A stretch of 14,440 bases of DNA. Source: a bacterium. Its GTDB lineage: Bacteria; Zixibacteria; MSB-5A5; GN15; FEB-12. This document shows, in pieces, positions 7,757 through 14,246 of the stretch. Numbering within the stretch: position 1 is the first letter of the stretch; every line of letters starts with the position of its first letter. A program made the position numbers and the translations under genes. Where the stretch lies: NCBI GenBank assembly GCA_030668045.1, contig DAOUUR010000014.1, positions 1 to 14,440 on the forward strand. The letters are read 5' to 3'. The notes under the pieces were generated by a model that was given only the letters and a program-made list of their open reading frames with translations, did not search any database and was not told the origin of the DNA.

Positions 7757-9197
7757 AAAGATTATCCTGGTTACTCCTCCGTATCATTGCGGCGTGGTTG
7801 AGGTAGCCGGTAGCTGGCCGCCGCTCGGGTTTGCATATCTCGGTGCTCAGGCACGGAAAGCCGGATGGGATGTTGAAATCTATGACGCCATGACTCTTCG
7901 TCATGATTTCAAACAGATTCGACGTCATCTGGGGAGTGTCAACTTCGACATCCTTGCAACATCGGCTATCACGCCGACCTACCCCGATGCCGAGCAACTC
8001 TGTAAGACAGCCAAGGAGGTCAAACCGGACTGTGTTACCCTGATCGGTGGCGTTCATCCCACTTTCTGTTTCCGTGAAATACTCGAGACGCCAGAATGTC
8101 CGATTGACTATATCATATCGGGCGAAGGAGAGTTGCCACTTTTTCAATTCCTGACCAACTTCGACGACCCGGACAAACGACACCAGACGCCCAACCTGAT
8201 TCACTCCACCAACGGCAAAATCGAAATCAATCCTCCCCTGCCGTTCGTGGAAGACCTCGACACTCTCGATGTTGCCTCGGACCTTCTGGACTGGTCGGTC
8301 TACAAGTACTACGTCATCCCAAATTCCGTTCTGGGGGCGGTGTCCACTTCGCGTGGTTGCAACCATGAATGTACGTTCTGTTCGCAACAGCGGTTCTGGG
8401 AAAAGACATGGCGGGGTCGTCGTCCGGCCAATGTTGTCGCCGAAATCGAACGTCTCAACAAACAGCACGGGATAAACGTTGTCCTCTTCACCGATGAATA
8501 CCCGACCTTCGAACGGGACCGCTGGGAAGAACTGCTCGACCGGATCATCGCCGCCGACCTGGGCATTTACATCCTGATTGAAACCCGAGTTGAGGATATT
8601 GTTCGTGATGAGGATATTCTACCCAAGTATCGGCGCGCAGGGGTGATCCATATCTATGTCGGCGCCGAGGCTACCGATCAAGAGACGCTTGACAGTATTA
8701 ACAAGGAGATCACCGTCGCCGATTCACAACGGGCAATCGCACTCATCGCTGAACACAAGATGATTTCCGAAACATCGTTTGTACTTGGATTTATCAATGA
8801 GACCCCCAAATCAATCGACCGAACGCTCAAACAGGCCCGAGAGTTCAATCCCGATTTTGCTCATTTTCTGGCCATCACACCCTGGCCATATTCGGAATTG
8901 TACAAAGGCGTCAAAGATCAAATCGAAGTCTGGGATTACCGCAACTACAACCTGATCGACCCGATAATCAAACCTTCGGCTATGACTCTCGCTGAGATCG
9001 ACCTGGCCATCATTGACTGTTACCGTCGCTTCTACATGCCGAAGATGCTCGACTTCCGCAGGATCAAGGATTCGTTCCGACGCGAGTACCTGTTGACCTC
9101 GATGAAACTGATCATGACGTCATCATTCTTGATCGGCAAGTTTGCACGCCTCGGTCTGAATCCAAAAGCCATGATGAACAAGATCCTCTCCGACTAA
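7740..9197 (+). CDS. B12-binding-domain radical SAM protein, BchE-like
   Basis: A 485-residue enzyme. Residues ~5-140 form a Rossmann-like cobalamin-binding domain ('ILVTPPY', 'PPLGFAYLGAQARKAGWDVEIYDA', 'LIGGVHPTF', 'DYIISGEGE'). The radical SAM TIM-barrel core follows from ~195, with the cluster motif C207-x3-C211-x2-C214 ('RGCNHECTFC'), then 'FTDEYPTF' and 'GAE'. This is the domain order of BchE-type (anaerobic Mg-protoporphyrin ester cyclase) and related methyl- or oxidoreductases. The classical B12 ligand motif DxHxxG is not evident, as in many of this subgroup. ATG 7740 lies inside the end of the previous gene, preceded by GTGAGGAAG. Last gene of the plus-strand cluster; its stop abuts the convergent cytochrome stop. 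No photosynthesis genes are seen, so a bacteriochlorophyll role is unlikely. A porphyrin, lipid or peptide substrate is possible. The family is confident; the reaction is unknown. Confidence 0.9.
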   Translation: MAADRKKIILVTPPYHCGVVEVAGSWPPLGFAYLGAQARKAGWDVEIYDAMTLRHDFKQIRRHLGSVNFDILATSAITPTYPDAEQLCKTAKEVKPDCVTLIGGVHPTFCFREILETPECPIDYIISGEGELPLFQFLTNFDDPDKRHQTPNLIHSTNGKIEINPPLPFVEDLDTLDVASDLLDWSVYKYYVIPNSVLGAVSTSRGCNHECTFCSQQRFWEKTWRGRRPANVVAEIERLNKQHGINVVLFTDEYPTFERDRWEELLDRIIAADLGIYILIETRVEDIVRDEDILPKYRRAGVIHIYVGAEATDQETLDSINKEITVADSQRAIALIAEHKMISETSFVLGFINETPKSIDRTLKQAREFNPDFAHFLAITPWPYSELYKGVKDQIEVWDYRNYNLIDPIIKPSAMTLAEIDLAIIDCYRRFYMPKMLDFRRIKDSFRREYLLTSMKLIMTSSFLIGKFARLGLNPKAMMNKILSD

Positions 9198-9764
9198 TCA
9201 GTACTTGTCATCGTGACACTGAATGCACAAACCGTCCCGCCCAACTACCTGCAGCAGCTTCACATCTCGAGGTTTATGTATACTGTGACAGGTGGAGATA
9301 CATGTCATGTCTTCGCCGGTCTGCATATCAAAGACGCCTTCTCCGATAGCGTGGGAATTCCCCAGTTGATCTGAAGTGTGGCACGTTTCTGCACAGAGGC
9401 TGACACTCTCAGTACTGAAACTATAGGCATGGTTCGAGCCATGCGGATTGTGACACTCTATGCAATTGAGACTGCCGTGGACATCGGTTGTATCCATCCG
9501 ATCCTGCTCAACGTGACAGGCAACACAAAGATCATTTTCGCCAAAAGAAATAGCGTGAATCTCTCCCCCCGCAATATCGGTCTCGTGGCAAAACAAACAG
9601 TCGTCTTCAGTATCAATAAAGTGACTGGTTCGCTCCGACAAAACTGAGTCATGACAGTCGCTACAAGAGCCGGTGTCTGTTTCCGAGTTAGCGTTCGGCA
9701 CAAGGGCAAACGCGATTGCTACCAAAAACACTACTCCAAATACTATCAAAGATGTCGCACGCAT
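9198..9764 (-). CDS. Secreted seven-heme-site cytochrome c (paired CXXCH type)
   Basis: A 188-residue periplasmic or extracellular cytochrome. Residues 1-27 are a signal peptide (hydrophobic core 'LIVFGVVFLVAIAFALV', likely cut after 'NANS'). Heme motifs begin at C34 (CSDCH), C56 (CLFCH), C80 (CVACH), C101 (CIECH, followed by 'NPHGS'), C124 (CAETCH), C155 (CISTCH) and C180 (CIQCH). Two of the seven have three spacer residues (CX3CH). Extra histidines (H48, H70, H96, H112, H138, H163) could serve as distal ligands. The 'SHAIGEGV...TGEDMTC' stretch fits the paired-CXXCH family. ATG 9764 has a strong AGGAGG seven bases upstream. It is convergent with the radical SAM gene with no bases between the stops. 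Likely a soluble electron carrier working with the giant cytochrome; the partnership is inferred. Confidence 0.93.
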   Translation of the reverse strand: MRATSLIVFGVVFLVAIAFALVPNANSETDTGSCSDCHDSVLSERTSHFIDTEDDCLFCHETDIAGGEIHAISFGENDLCVACHVEQDRMDTTDVHGSLNCIECHNPHGSNHAYSFSTESVSLCAETCHTSDQLGNSHAIGEGVFDMQTGEDMTCISTCHSIHKPRDVKLLQVVGRDGLCIQCHDDKY

Positions 9765-9771
9765 AGTCTAT

Positions 9772-9777
9772 CCTCCT
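9772..9777 (-). promoter_or_regulatory. Strong Shine-Dalgarno (AGGAGG) of the small cytochrome
   Basis: Read on the minus strand, AGGAGG stands seven bases before the ATG at 9764. It is the best ribosome site in the window and settles that start; the predicted signal peptide begins exactly there. Confidence 0.85.
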
Positions 9778-9922
9778 GGCGACCTGAAACCGTTCCAGCC
9801 GTCAATTCTGTTTCATGGGAGGACTACGCAACGTTGGTGCCGAGATAGCCCCAGCCTAATTATCTGCGCAGCATAGCGATACGCGGGCGGGCGTAATTTT
9901 GAGATAGTGGCTGCGCCCTCAG

Positions 9923-9942
9923 GTATGGGGTGTTTCCCATAC
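9923..9942. promoter_or_regulatory. Perfect inverted repeat GTATGGG-N6-CCCATAC
   Basis: The seven-base arms at 9923-9929 and 9936-9942 are perfect complements around six bases. The stem can extend by a G-U and an A-T pair to 9921-9944. A third half-site (GGTATG) follows at 9946-9951. No T-run follows on either strand, so an operator for a dimeric regulator is a better reading than a terminator. It lies ~160 bp before the small cytochrome start. Confidence 0.45.
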
Positions 9943-9961
9943 TTTGGTATGTCGATAAAGC

Positions 9962-9980
9962 AACTTTCCGGGAAACTTTC
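9962..9980. repeat. Short palindrome with flanking AACTTTC direct repeat
   Basis: TTTCC-G-GGAAA at 9965-9975 is a perfect 11-base dyad. AACTTTC occurs at 9962-9968 and again at 9974-9980. It may be a protein-binding site in the spacer between the two minus-strand genes; the elements are short enough to be chance. Confidence 0.3.
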
Positions 9981-10025
9981 AGAATTTGTCGCGGGTGAAA
10001 GAACTACTCTGGAGAAGATCAGATT

Positions 10026-10994
10026 TTAGTGAATACTCTTTCTGGTTTTGCCCCGTCCCTTGTTTTCTTCTTCCCAAAGCTGGACAGCCGTGTCGTTTTC
10101 TTCTCTGACTATTCGGTCAGCGTCATTGTTTTCGATCTTGGCTATTTCATTGGCCAGCTTGGCTTCTTCGTTGGCAGTTTCAATTTGGAGGCGTTTACGC
10201 TTGGAGAGGGTCTTCCCAATCAGATAGGAACCAACGGTGAGCACAACACCTGCCCCAATCAGGGCATTAGTTTCACTCTCGCTATCTCCAGCGGCTAAAA
10301 TCTTCGCAAGGATTCCCTGGCCGAGAGGCACTATCAGGAATGTCTCGCTAAGCCCTCGATAAGTCTCCCAGAGCCGATCCGCCAATTCAGGGTTCATCAT
10401 TGGCGTCATTGGCAGGTACTCAAGCCCGAGGCTATTGATCGTCACCGAATCCGGGGGAACAGTACGAAGGATGAAATTGATCGACCCCTTCTGCCCCACT
10501 CCAACCTTCAGAGTTTCCAGAAACGACTCAAAACCTTCCTTGCGAACTTCAAGTCGATGCTGCCCGGTATCAACCGATACCAGAGCCGGTGTAAATAATC
10601 CAGTATTCTGACCGTCCAGATATATCGCCGAAGTATCTGGATCGGAGCTTACCATCAGGCTAACTATGAAAGCTGCAGAATCAATTGGTTCGAAGAAGAT
10701 TTCGTGCGTCACAACCTCGTCGCCCCCCAATGTAGCAGATCTGGTAATCGGGTCGTGAGGAGGGTGATAAAATTCAAGGGAATGGTCCCCCACCGGCAGG
10801 CTCAAGATGAACCAGACATCTTTTAGAAGGGCGCTGCCATAGGAATCCGTGTAAACCGAGTCGCCGTCAACTATAAGCGCCACCGAATCCACGTCAACCT
10901 TGATCCGAACCAGACCTGTTTCCTGCGCCTGGACGGTTGATGACAACACAACCACCAACAAAGCTAACAAGAACGATCGGATCAATCTGGACAC
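10026..10994 (-). CDS. Secreted PEGA-domain protein with TM helix and helical tail
   Basis: A 322-residue exported protein of unknown role. Residues 1-23 are a signal peptide ('LIRSFLLALLVVVLSSTVQA'). A first beta-rich PEGA-like half spans ~25-103 ('LIVDGDSVYTDSYGSALLKDVWF', 'LPVGDHSLEFYHP'). A clearer PEGA domain spans ~111-178 ('AIYLDGQNTGLFTPALVSVD', 'GQHRLEVRKEGFESF'). A linker follows with 'MTPMMNPELADRLW'. A glycine-rich hydrophobic segment at ~243-262 looks like a transmembrane helix. The tail from 263 to 322 is highly charged, probably coiled-coil. The start is GTG at 10994, with AAGGTG upstream and a sigma70-like promoter candidate at 11031-11058. PEGA domains are common in surface or periplasmic proteins; here I infer an inner-membrane-anchored periplasmic module with a cytoplasmic tail. 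Next to the kinase but separated by 323 bp. Confidence 0.82.
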   Translation of the reverse strand: MSRLIRSFLLALLVVVLSSTVQAQETGLVRIKVDVDSVALIVDGDSVYTDSYGSALLKDVWFILSLPVGDHSLEFYHPPHDPITRSATLGGDEVVTHEIFFEPIDSAAFIVSLMVSSDPDTSAIYLDGQNTGLFTPALVSVDTGQHRLEVRKEGFESFLETLKVGVGQKGSINFILRTVPPDSVTINSLGLEYLPMTPMMNPELADRLWETYRGLSETFLIVPLGQGILAKILAAGDSESETNALIGAGVVLTVGSYLIGKTLSKRKRLQIETANEEAKLANEIAKIENNDADRIVREENDTAVQLWEEENKGRGKTRKSIH

Positions 10995-11030
10995 TCAGGA
11001 CACCTTTCAGCCAACATGCTATTCCATGTA

Positions 11031-11058
11031 AATATATGCGGTACTGCAACTTGGTCAA
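11031..11058 (-). promoter_or_regulatory. Candidate sigma70-type promoter of the PEGA gene
   Basis: On the minus strand, TTGACC (plus 11053-11058) is followed after 16 bases by TATATT (plus 11031-11036). Each hexamer is one or two bases from consensus. Transcription would start near 11024, leaving a ~30-base leader that contains the AAGGTG ribosome site before the GTG at 10994. Positions and spacing are good, but nothing confirms its use. Confidence 0.5.
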
Positions 11059-11073
11059 CAGAAAAAATGTGTT

Positions 11074-11105
11074 CACCCTGAGCGCTCTGGCCGCCACCTT
11101 GAGCG
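11074..11105. repeat. 11-bp imperfect direct repeat upstream of PEGA promoter
   Basis: CACCCTGAGCG (11074-11084) and CACCTTGAGCG (11095-11105) differ at one base and are spaced 21 bp start to start, about two helical turns. They lie just upstream of the candidate -35 element, where an activator could bind one face of the DNA. Confidence 0.4.
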
Positions 11106-11317
11106 TTGACCTGTCCTGAGTGTTGTCGTCTGCGGTATTCGGTGCATGCTTCGACTACGCTCACCTATGACGCAAGCACGCCTGGTTTGTATGTGTTATG
11201 GCGACTTGGTCCTTAAAGCAGGTTGGCCTATGTCTTATAACAGGCTTACCTGTCATCGAAGCGCTGCATCACGAATAAATCGATAGCCGCAAACTATAGA
11301 TAGCATTGCGGTTGGCG

Positions 11318-13699
11318 CTAGACCTGATGGACGGGCGGACGACGAAAGTCTACCGTCTTGTCAAGTTCTTCTCTGATTGCCCTGGCGATTGTATCGCGAG
11401 TGTATGGCTTTCTGATGTACTGACCGGCCCCAAGCTTCTGCATCTCGGCCACTCTTTCTGTAGCAGAGAAACCACTGACGATCAAGGCTTGTTGCCCCGG
11501 ATGCGTTTTTATGATCTCGCGATACGTATCGAGACCATCGAAGTTCTTCTCCATTATCATATCGAGAAGAACCAGATCAACGGTGCGGTCTTTGAGGAAC
11601 TCAATGGCGTCATGGCCGTGGATAGCTATTTCGACTTCGTAGCCGAGACTTTCCAGAAGGTCACAGGCCATCTGTCTCTGATCGGGGTTATCGTCAACAA
11701 CAAGAAGTGTTTCACTGCCTCCGACCTGTTCTACCTTGAGGTCTTTTTCCCGGGCCTGTTCACTGGTGATTGGGAAATACAGAATGAACTCTGTCCCCTC
11801 ACCGATAGTTGATTTGATGTCGTAGAAGCCTTTGTGATCTTTGACAATACCATAAACAACCGACAGTCCCAGACCACTTCCACTGGAACCAATTTTCTTT
11901 TTGGAATAGTACGGCTCGAATATCTTGTCAATATCCTCAGCGGCAATCCCGGTACCGGTGTCGCGTACACTCAAGAGTACGTAGTCGCCCTCTTTGACTT
12001 TCTCATATCCACCGAGAAGAGCGTTGAGATGCCGCTGCGTAGTCTGCACAGTTAACTCGCCACCATCAGGCATAGCATCAAAAGCATTGACGATGAGATT
12101 CATCACAACCTTACCGAGATGGGCCATAGAACCGAGTATCATCTGAGCGTCACTCTCGAGGCTAATCGAGAGTTGGACATTCGGATGGAGATGGCGCAAC
12201 CTGATAAGCGATGGTGAGTCGAGATATCCTTCGATCACTTCGTTAAGATAGATCGGCTCCATTTCATACCGACCGCGACGAGCGAGGGTCAGCAAATCCT
12301 GAACCACTTCCGCCGCTGAGTGTGCGGCCCCGGCGACACGTAGAAGCTGTGTTCGGACCGGACTGTCGTCGGGCAACTTAGAGAGGATCAACTCAGGATA
12401 GCCAACCAGCGGCCCGAGCATGTTATTGAGATCATGCGCCACACCTCCTGCTAAGATACCGAGCGACTCCATTCTCTGAGCTCGCTCCAACTTGCTCTGT
12501 AGATCGAGCCGTTTTTGTTCGTTATTGACACGATCGGTGATGTCACGGAAACTCCAGACACGCCCCGCAGCTCCGCCTTCCCGGATGAGCGGACAGGAGA
12601 AGCGCTCAAAGACGCGGCCGTCCTTGAAATTGAGGACATCGAAGCTCTCATCGGTTGAATGGTACAACGCATTCACCTTATCAAGGAATGCGACCGGGTC
12701 GGTCAGTTGGTCAAGAACGTGCGCTATCAGCTTGCTGTCATCGTGAGTGTCGAGCAATTCTTTTGGGATGTGCCACAGTTCGGCAAACCGCGCGTTGGCA
12801 TGAGTAGCTTCCCCTTCATCATTGACAACGAGGATTCCATCGGCAGTGGACTCAAGTGTCGCCCGCAGCCGCTCCGCACTTTCTCTCTGGGCTAACTCAG
12901 CTTGATTTTTGTCGCCCAGTTCCTTTTCTAATTCTAATGTTCTCTGTTGAACCTGATCTTCAAGGTTGTCACGCGATCCTTCCAACTCTGCAAAGGCTTC
13001 CTTTAGTCTCTCCTGCATTCGATTGAAGGCTTTTCCCAGTGTTGCAAAATCTTTATGGAACACGGTGGTTCCTATTGACGAAACCATATCACCGGCGCTA
13101 ATGCGATTTGACGCCTGCTCGAAGATCTTGATCGGGCGAACGATTCTATGTGAGATCGCCAAGCCGACCGAAACCGCCAGCAGCAGAACGAGTACAGAAA
13201 ACCCAACTACCAGTTTGATACTGGAAGCTATGCGATCCGCCACCGGCTTCTCAGATAATGCCAGCCTCAGGTCGCCGACCATCTTGCCGCGAAAGTGGAT
13301 TGCTTTGGTGACCACACAGTAGCCATCGAGATGTGTGATTGTCAGAGTATCAGCACTTGAACAGAGTTCGACTAGCGAAGAGGGTATATCCTTGTGAAGT
13401 TCTCTCAGCACGATGTTGTCATCACTGTCACAGATACAGATTTCAACTATCTTGCCACTACTGGTTGCTCTTTGAACTATGTCAGCGATAAAGAGACTAT
13501 CTTGAAATTCCATACCGGGGGCGACTCCGTCACCCATCAGCGTGCATAGAATGATCGCCTCCTCCTCAAGGCTCTGTGTCAAGTGGTTCCGCAGCTGAAC
13601 TATCGTCAGTGCCGCAAGCGACACCAGCGAGATCACAACCAGGACCATGACCAGTATGAGAATCTGACTTCGGATAGATAACGACGAAAACACTTTCAC
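11318..13699 (-). CDS. Membrane hybrid histidine kinase (sensor-HAMP-PAS-HisKA-HATPase-REC)
   Basis: A 793-residue hybrid sensor kinase. TM1 ~11-33; periplasmic sensor ~34-160, probably Cache-like ('GKMVGDLRLALS') with cysteines 52, 88, 90, 113 and 128; TM2 ~163-183; HAMP ~184-236; coiled coil ~230-278; PAS ~279-392 ending 'FRDITDR'. HisKA carries the phospho-acceptor H422 in 'GGVAHDLNNML'. The ATPase has its N box at ~534-542 (N538), G1 'DTGTGI' at 580-585 and G2 'GSGSGLGLSVVYG' from ~605. The C-terminal receiver (~663-780) has the acidic pair D669/D670, phospho-acceptor D713, S742 and K764, so all catalytic residues are intact. The start is GTG 13699 with GGAAG six bases upstream. There is no DNA-binding output domain and no neighbouring response regulator, so the final target is elsewhere or the receiver controls kinase activity. 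The signal sensed is unknown; redox sensing via the cysteines is speculation. Confidence 0.95.
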   Translation of the reverse strand: MKVFSSLSIRSQILILVMVLVVISLVSLAALTIVQLRNHLTQSLEEEAIILCTLMGDGVAPGMEFQDSLFIADIVQRATSSGKIVEICICDSDDNIVLRELHKDIPSSLVELCSSADTLTITHLDGYCVVTKAIHFRGKMVGDLRLALSEKPVADRIASSIKLVVGFSVLVLLLAVSVGLAISHRIVRPIKIFEQASNRISAGDMVSSIGTTVFHKDFATLGKAFNRMQERLKEAFAELEGSRDNLEDQVQQRTLELEKELGDKNQAELAQRESAERLRATLESTADGILVVNDEGEATHANARFAELWHIPKELLDTHDDSKLIAHVLDQLTDPVAFLDKVNALYHSTDESFDVLNFKDGRVFERFSCPLIREGGAAGRVWSFRDITDRVNNEQKRLDLQSKLERAQRMESLGILAGGVAHDLNNMLGPLVGYPELILSKLPDDSPVRTQLLRVAGAAHSAAEVVQDLLTLARRGRYEMEPIYLNEVIEGYLDSPSLIRLRHLHPNVQLSISLESDAQMILGSMAHLGKVVMNLIVNAFDAMPDGGELTVQTTQRHLNALLGGYEKVKEGDYVLLSVRDTGTGIAAEDIDKIFEPYYSKKKIGSSGSGLGLSVVYGIVKDHKGFYDIKSTIGEGTEFILYFPITSEQAREKDLKVEQVGGSETLLVVDDNPDQRQMACDLLESLGYEVEIAIHGHDAIEFLKDRTVDLVLLDMIMEKNFDGLDTYREIIKTHPGQQALIVSGFSATERVAEMQKLGAGQYIRKPYTRDTIARAIREELDKTVDFRRPPVHQV

Positions 13700-13814
13700 G
13701 TTACTCTTCCTTAATATAACACTTCGTGAGCACCGGACCTCTGCCTCAGCAGTCTCTTCCCAGTTACCCTCAAGCTAGTCTGGAAATACCATCACCTGGT
13801 TTTGACATTCCCGG

Positions 13815-13828
13815 AGACAGTATTGTCT
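13815..13828. promoter_or_regulatory. Dyad AGACA-N4-TGTCT upstream of the kinase
   Basis: Five-base perfect arms surround GTAT about 120 bp before the kinase start. The size and symmetry suit a small dimeric repressor. A perfect TTGACA on the plus strand at 13803-13808 lies just to the left but has no matching -10. Could be chance. Confidence 0.3.
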
Positions 13829-14161
13829 TTCAATATGTTATCGGCTCAAGCCGGCAAACCGTTAGCTATCAAGGGTATTCCCGTCAAATCACAGCGAGTT
13901 GCGCCAGCTGCCGCGAGTAAAATGAGTCTATTTTATCATGATTATCGGATTGTTCTGACCATTGATCAGAGATAACTGTTTGACCTATATGGACTTTGTC
14001 ACACTACTGGTCTGCCGGACTGTTCTTGTCGAAAACCTGATTTGGGTTAGAGTATAGTAGGAGAAACTTGTTTCTGGCTAGGAGACAGGGATTCGACGAC
14101 AGCGATTTCGGCTAAGTCCTTATAACGGGACATATTACGCTTAATACCATGCACTTACAAA

Positions 14162-14246
14162 GGTTAAGTTCGGTTAAGTACAAGCAAGTTAGTGGAAGTA
14201 CAAGCAAGTTCAGCGTAGTTCGCTGTTAGAAAATCGTTAGAAAATC
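14162..14246. repeat. Cluster of helically phased short direct repeats
   Basis: Three different direct repeats sit end to end. GGTTAAGT occurs at 14162 and 14172 (10-bp step). AAGTACAAGCAAGTT occurs at 14176-14190 and 14196-14210 (20-bp step, exact). GTTAGAAAATC is an exact tandem at 14225-14235 and 14236-14246 (11-bp step). A dyad, CAGCG-TAGTT-CGCTG, lies between them at 14211-14225. AAGTT recurs at 14166, 14186 and 14206. Steps near multiples of one helical turn suggest a multi-copy protein-binding site; simple local duplication is the alternative. Confidence 0.7.

Larger units (their letters stand above)
9765..10025. other. Spacer upstream of small cytochrome with dyads
   Basis: This 261-bp gap lies between the PEGA gene stop and the small cytochrome start, both on the minus strand. 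Apart from the ribosome site at 9772-9777 it has an inverted repeat at 9923-9942 and a short palindrome at 9965-9975. I see no convincing -35/-10 pair and no T-tailed terminator, although either a promoter for the cytochrome or readthrough from the PEGA gene must exist. No ORF here looks coding. Confidence 0.6.
10995..11317. other. Intergenic region between PEGA gene and histidine kinase
   Basis: These 323 bp hold the PEGA promoter candidate (11031-11058), the 11-bp direct repeat (11074-11105) and a small dyad ACAGG-N4-CCTGT (11240-11253). No coding frame is convincing. The kinase reads into this region on the minus strand, but no hairpin with a T-run is present close to its stop. A T6 run on the minus strand at 11062-11067 lacks a clear stem. 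Confidence 0.6.

Noticed and set aside
7614..8468. 284-residue minus-strand open frame
   Set aside because: It runs opposite the radical SAM gene and the three-helix gene, both of which have strong family or context support. The reverse product has no recognisable domain.
9923..9942. Rho-independent terminator
   Set aside because: The hairpin is clear but no T-run follows it on either strand, so an operator is more likely.
11240..11253. Terminator of the histidine kinase
   Set aside because: The ACAGG-N4-CCTGT stem is only five pairs, lies 65 bp past the stop and has no T-run.
11306..11812. 168-residue plus-strand open frame
   Set aside because: It overlaps the receiver domain of the histidine kinase in antisense, and the kinase frame carries all conserved residues.
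13726..13920. 64-residue plus-strand frame as a small gene
   Set aside because: GTG start without a ribosome site, proline/serine-rich product with no signal, membrane or domain feature. Most likely chance.
14162..14246. CRISPR array
   Set aside because: Repeat units are 8-15 bp, of three different sequences, at 10-20 bp steps, with no spacers of typical size and no cas gene in the window.
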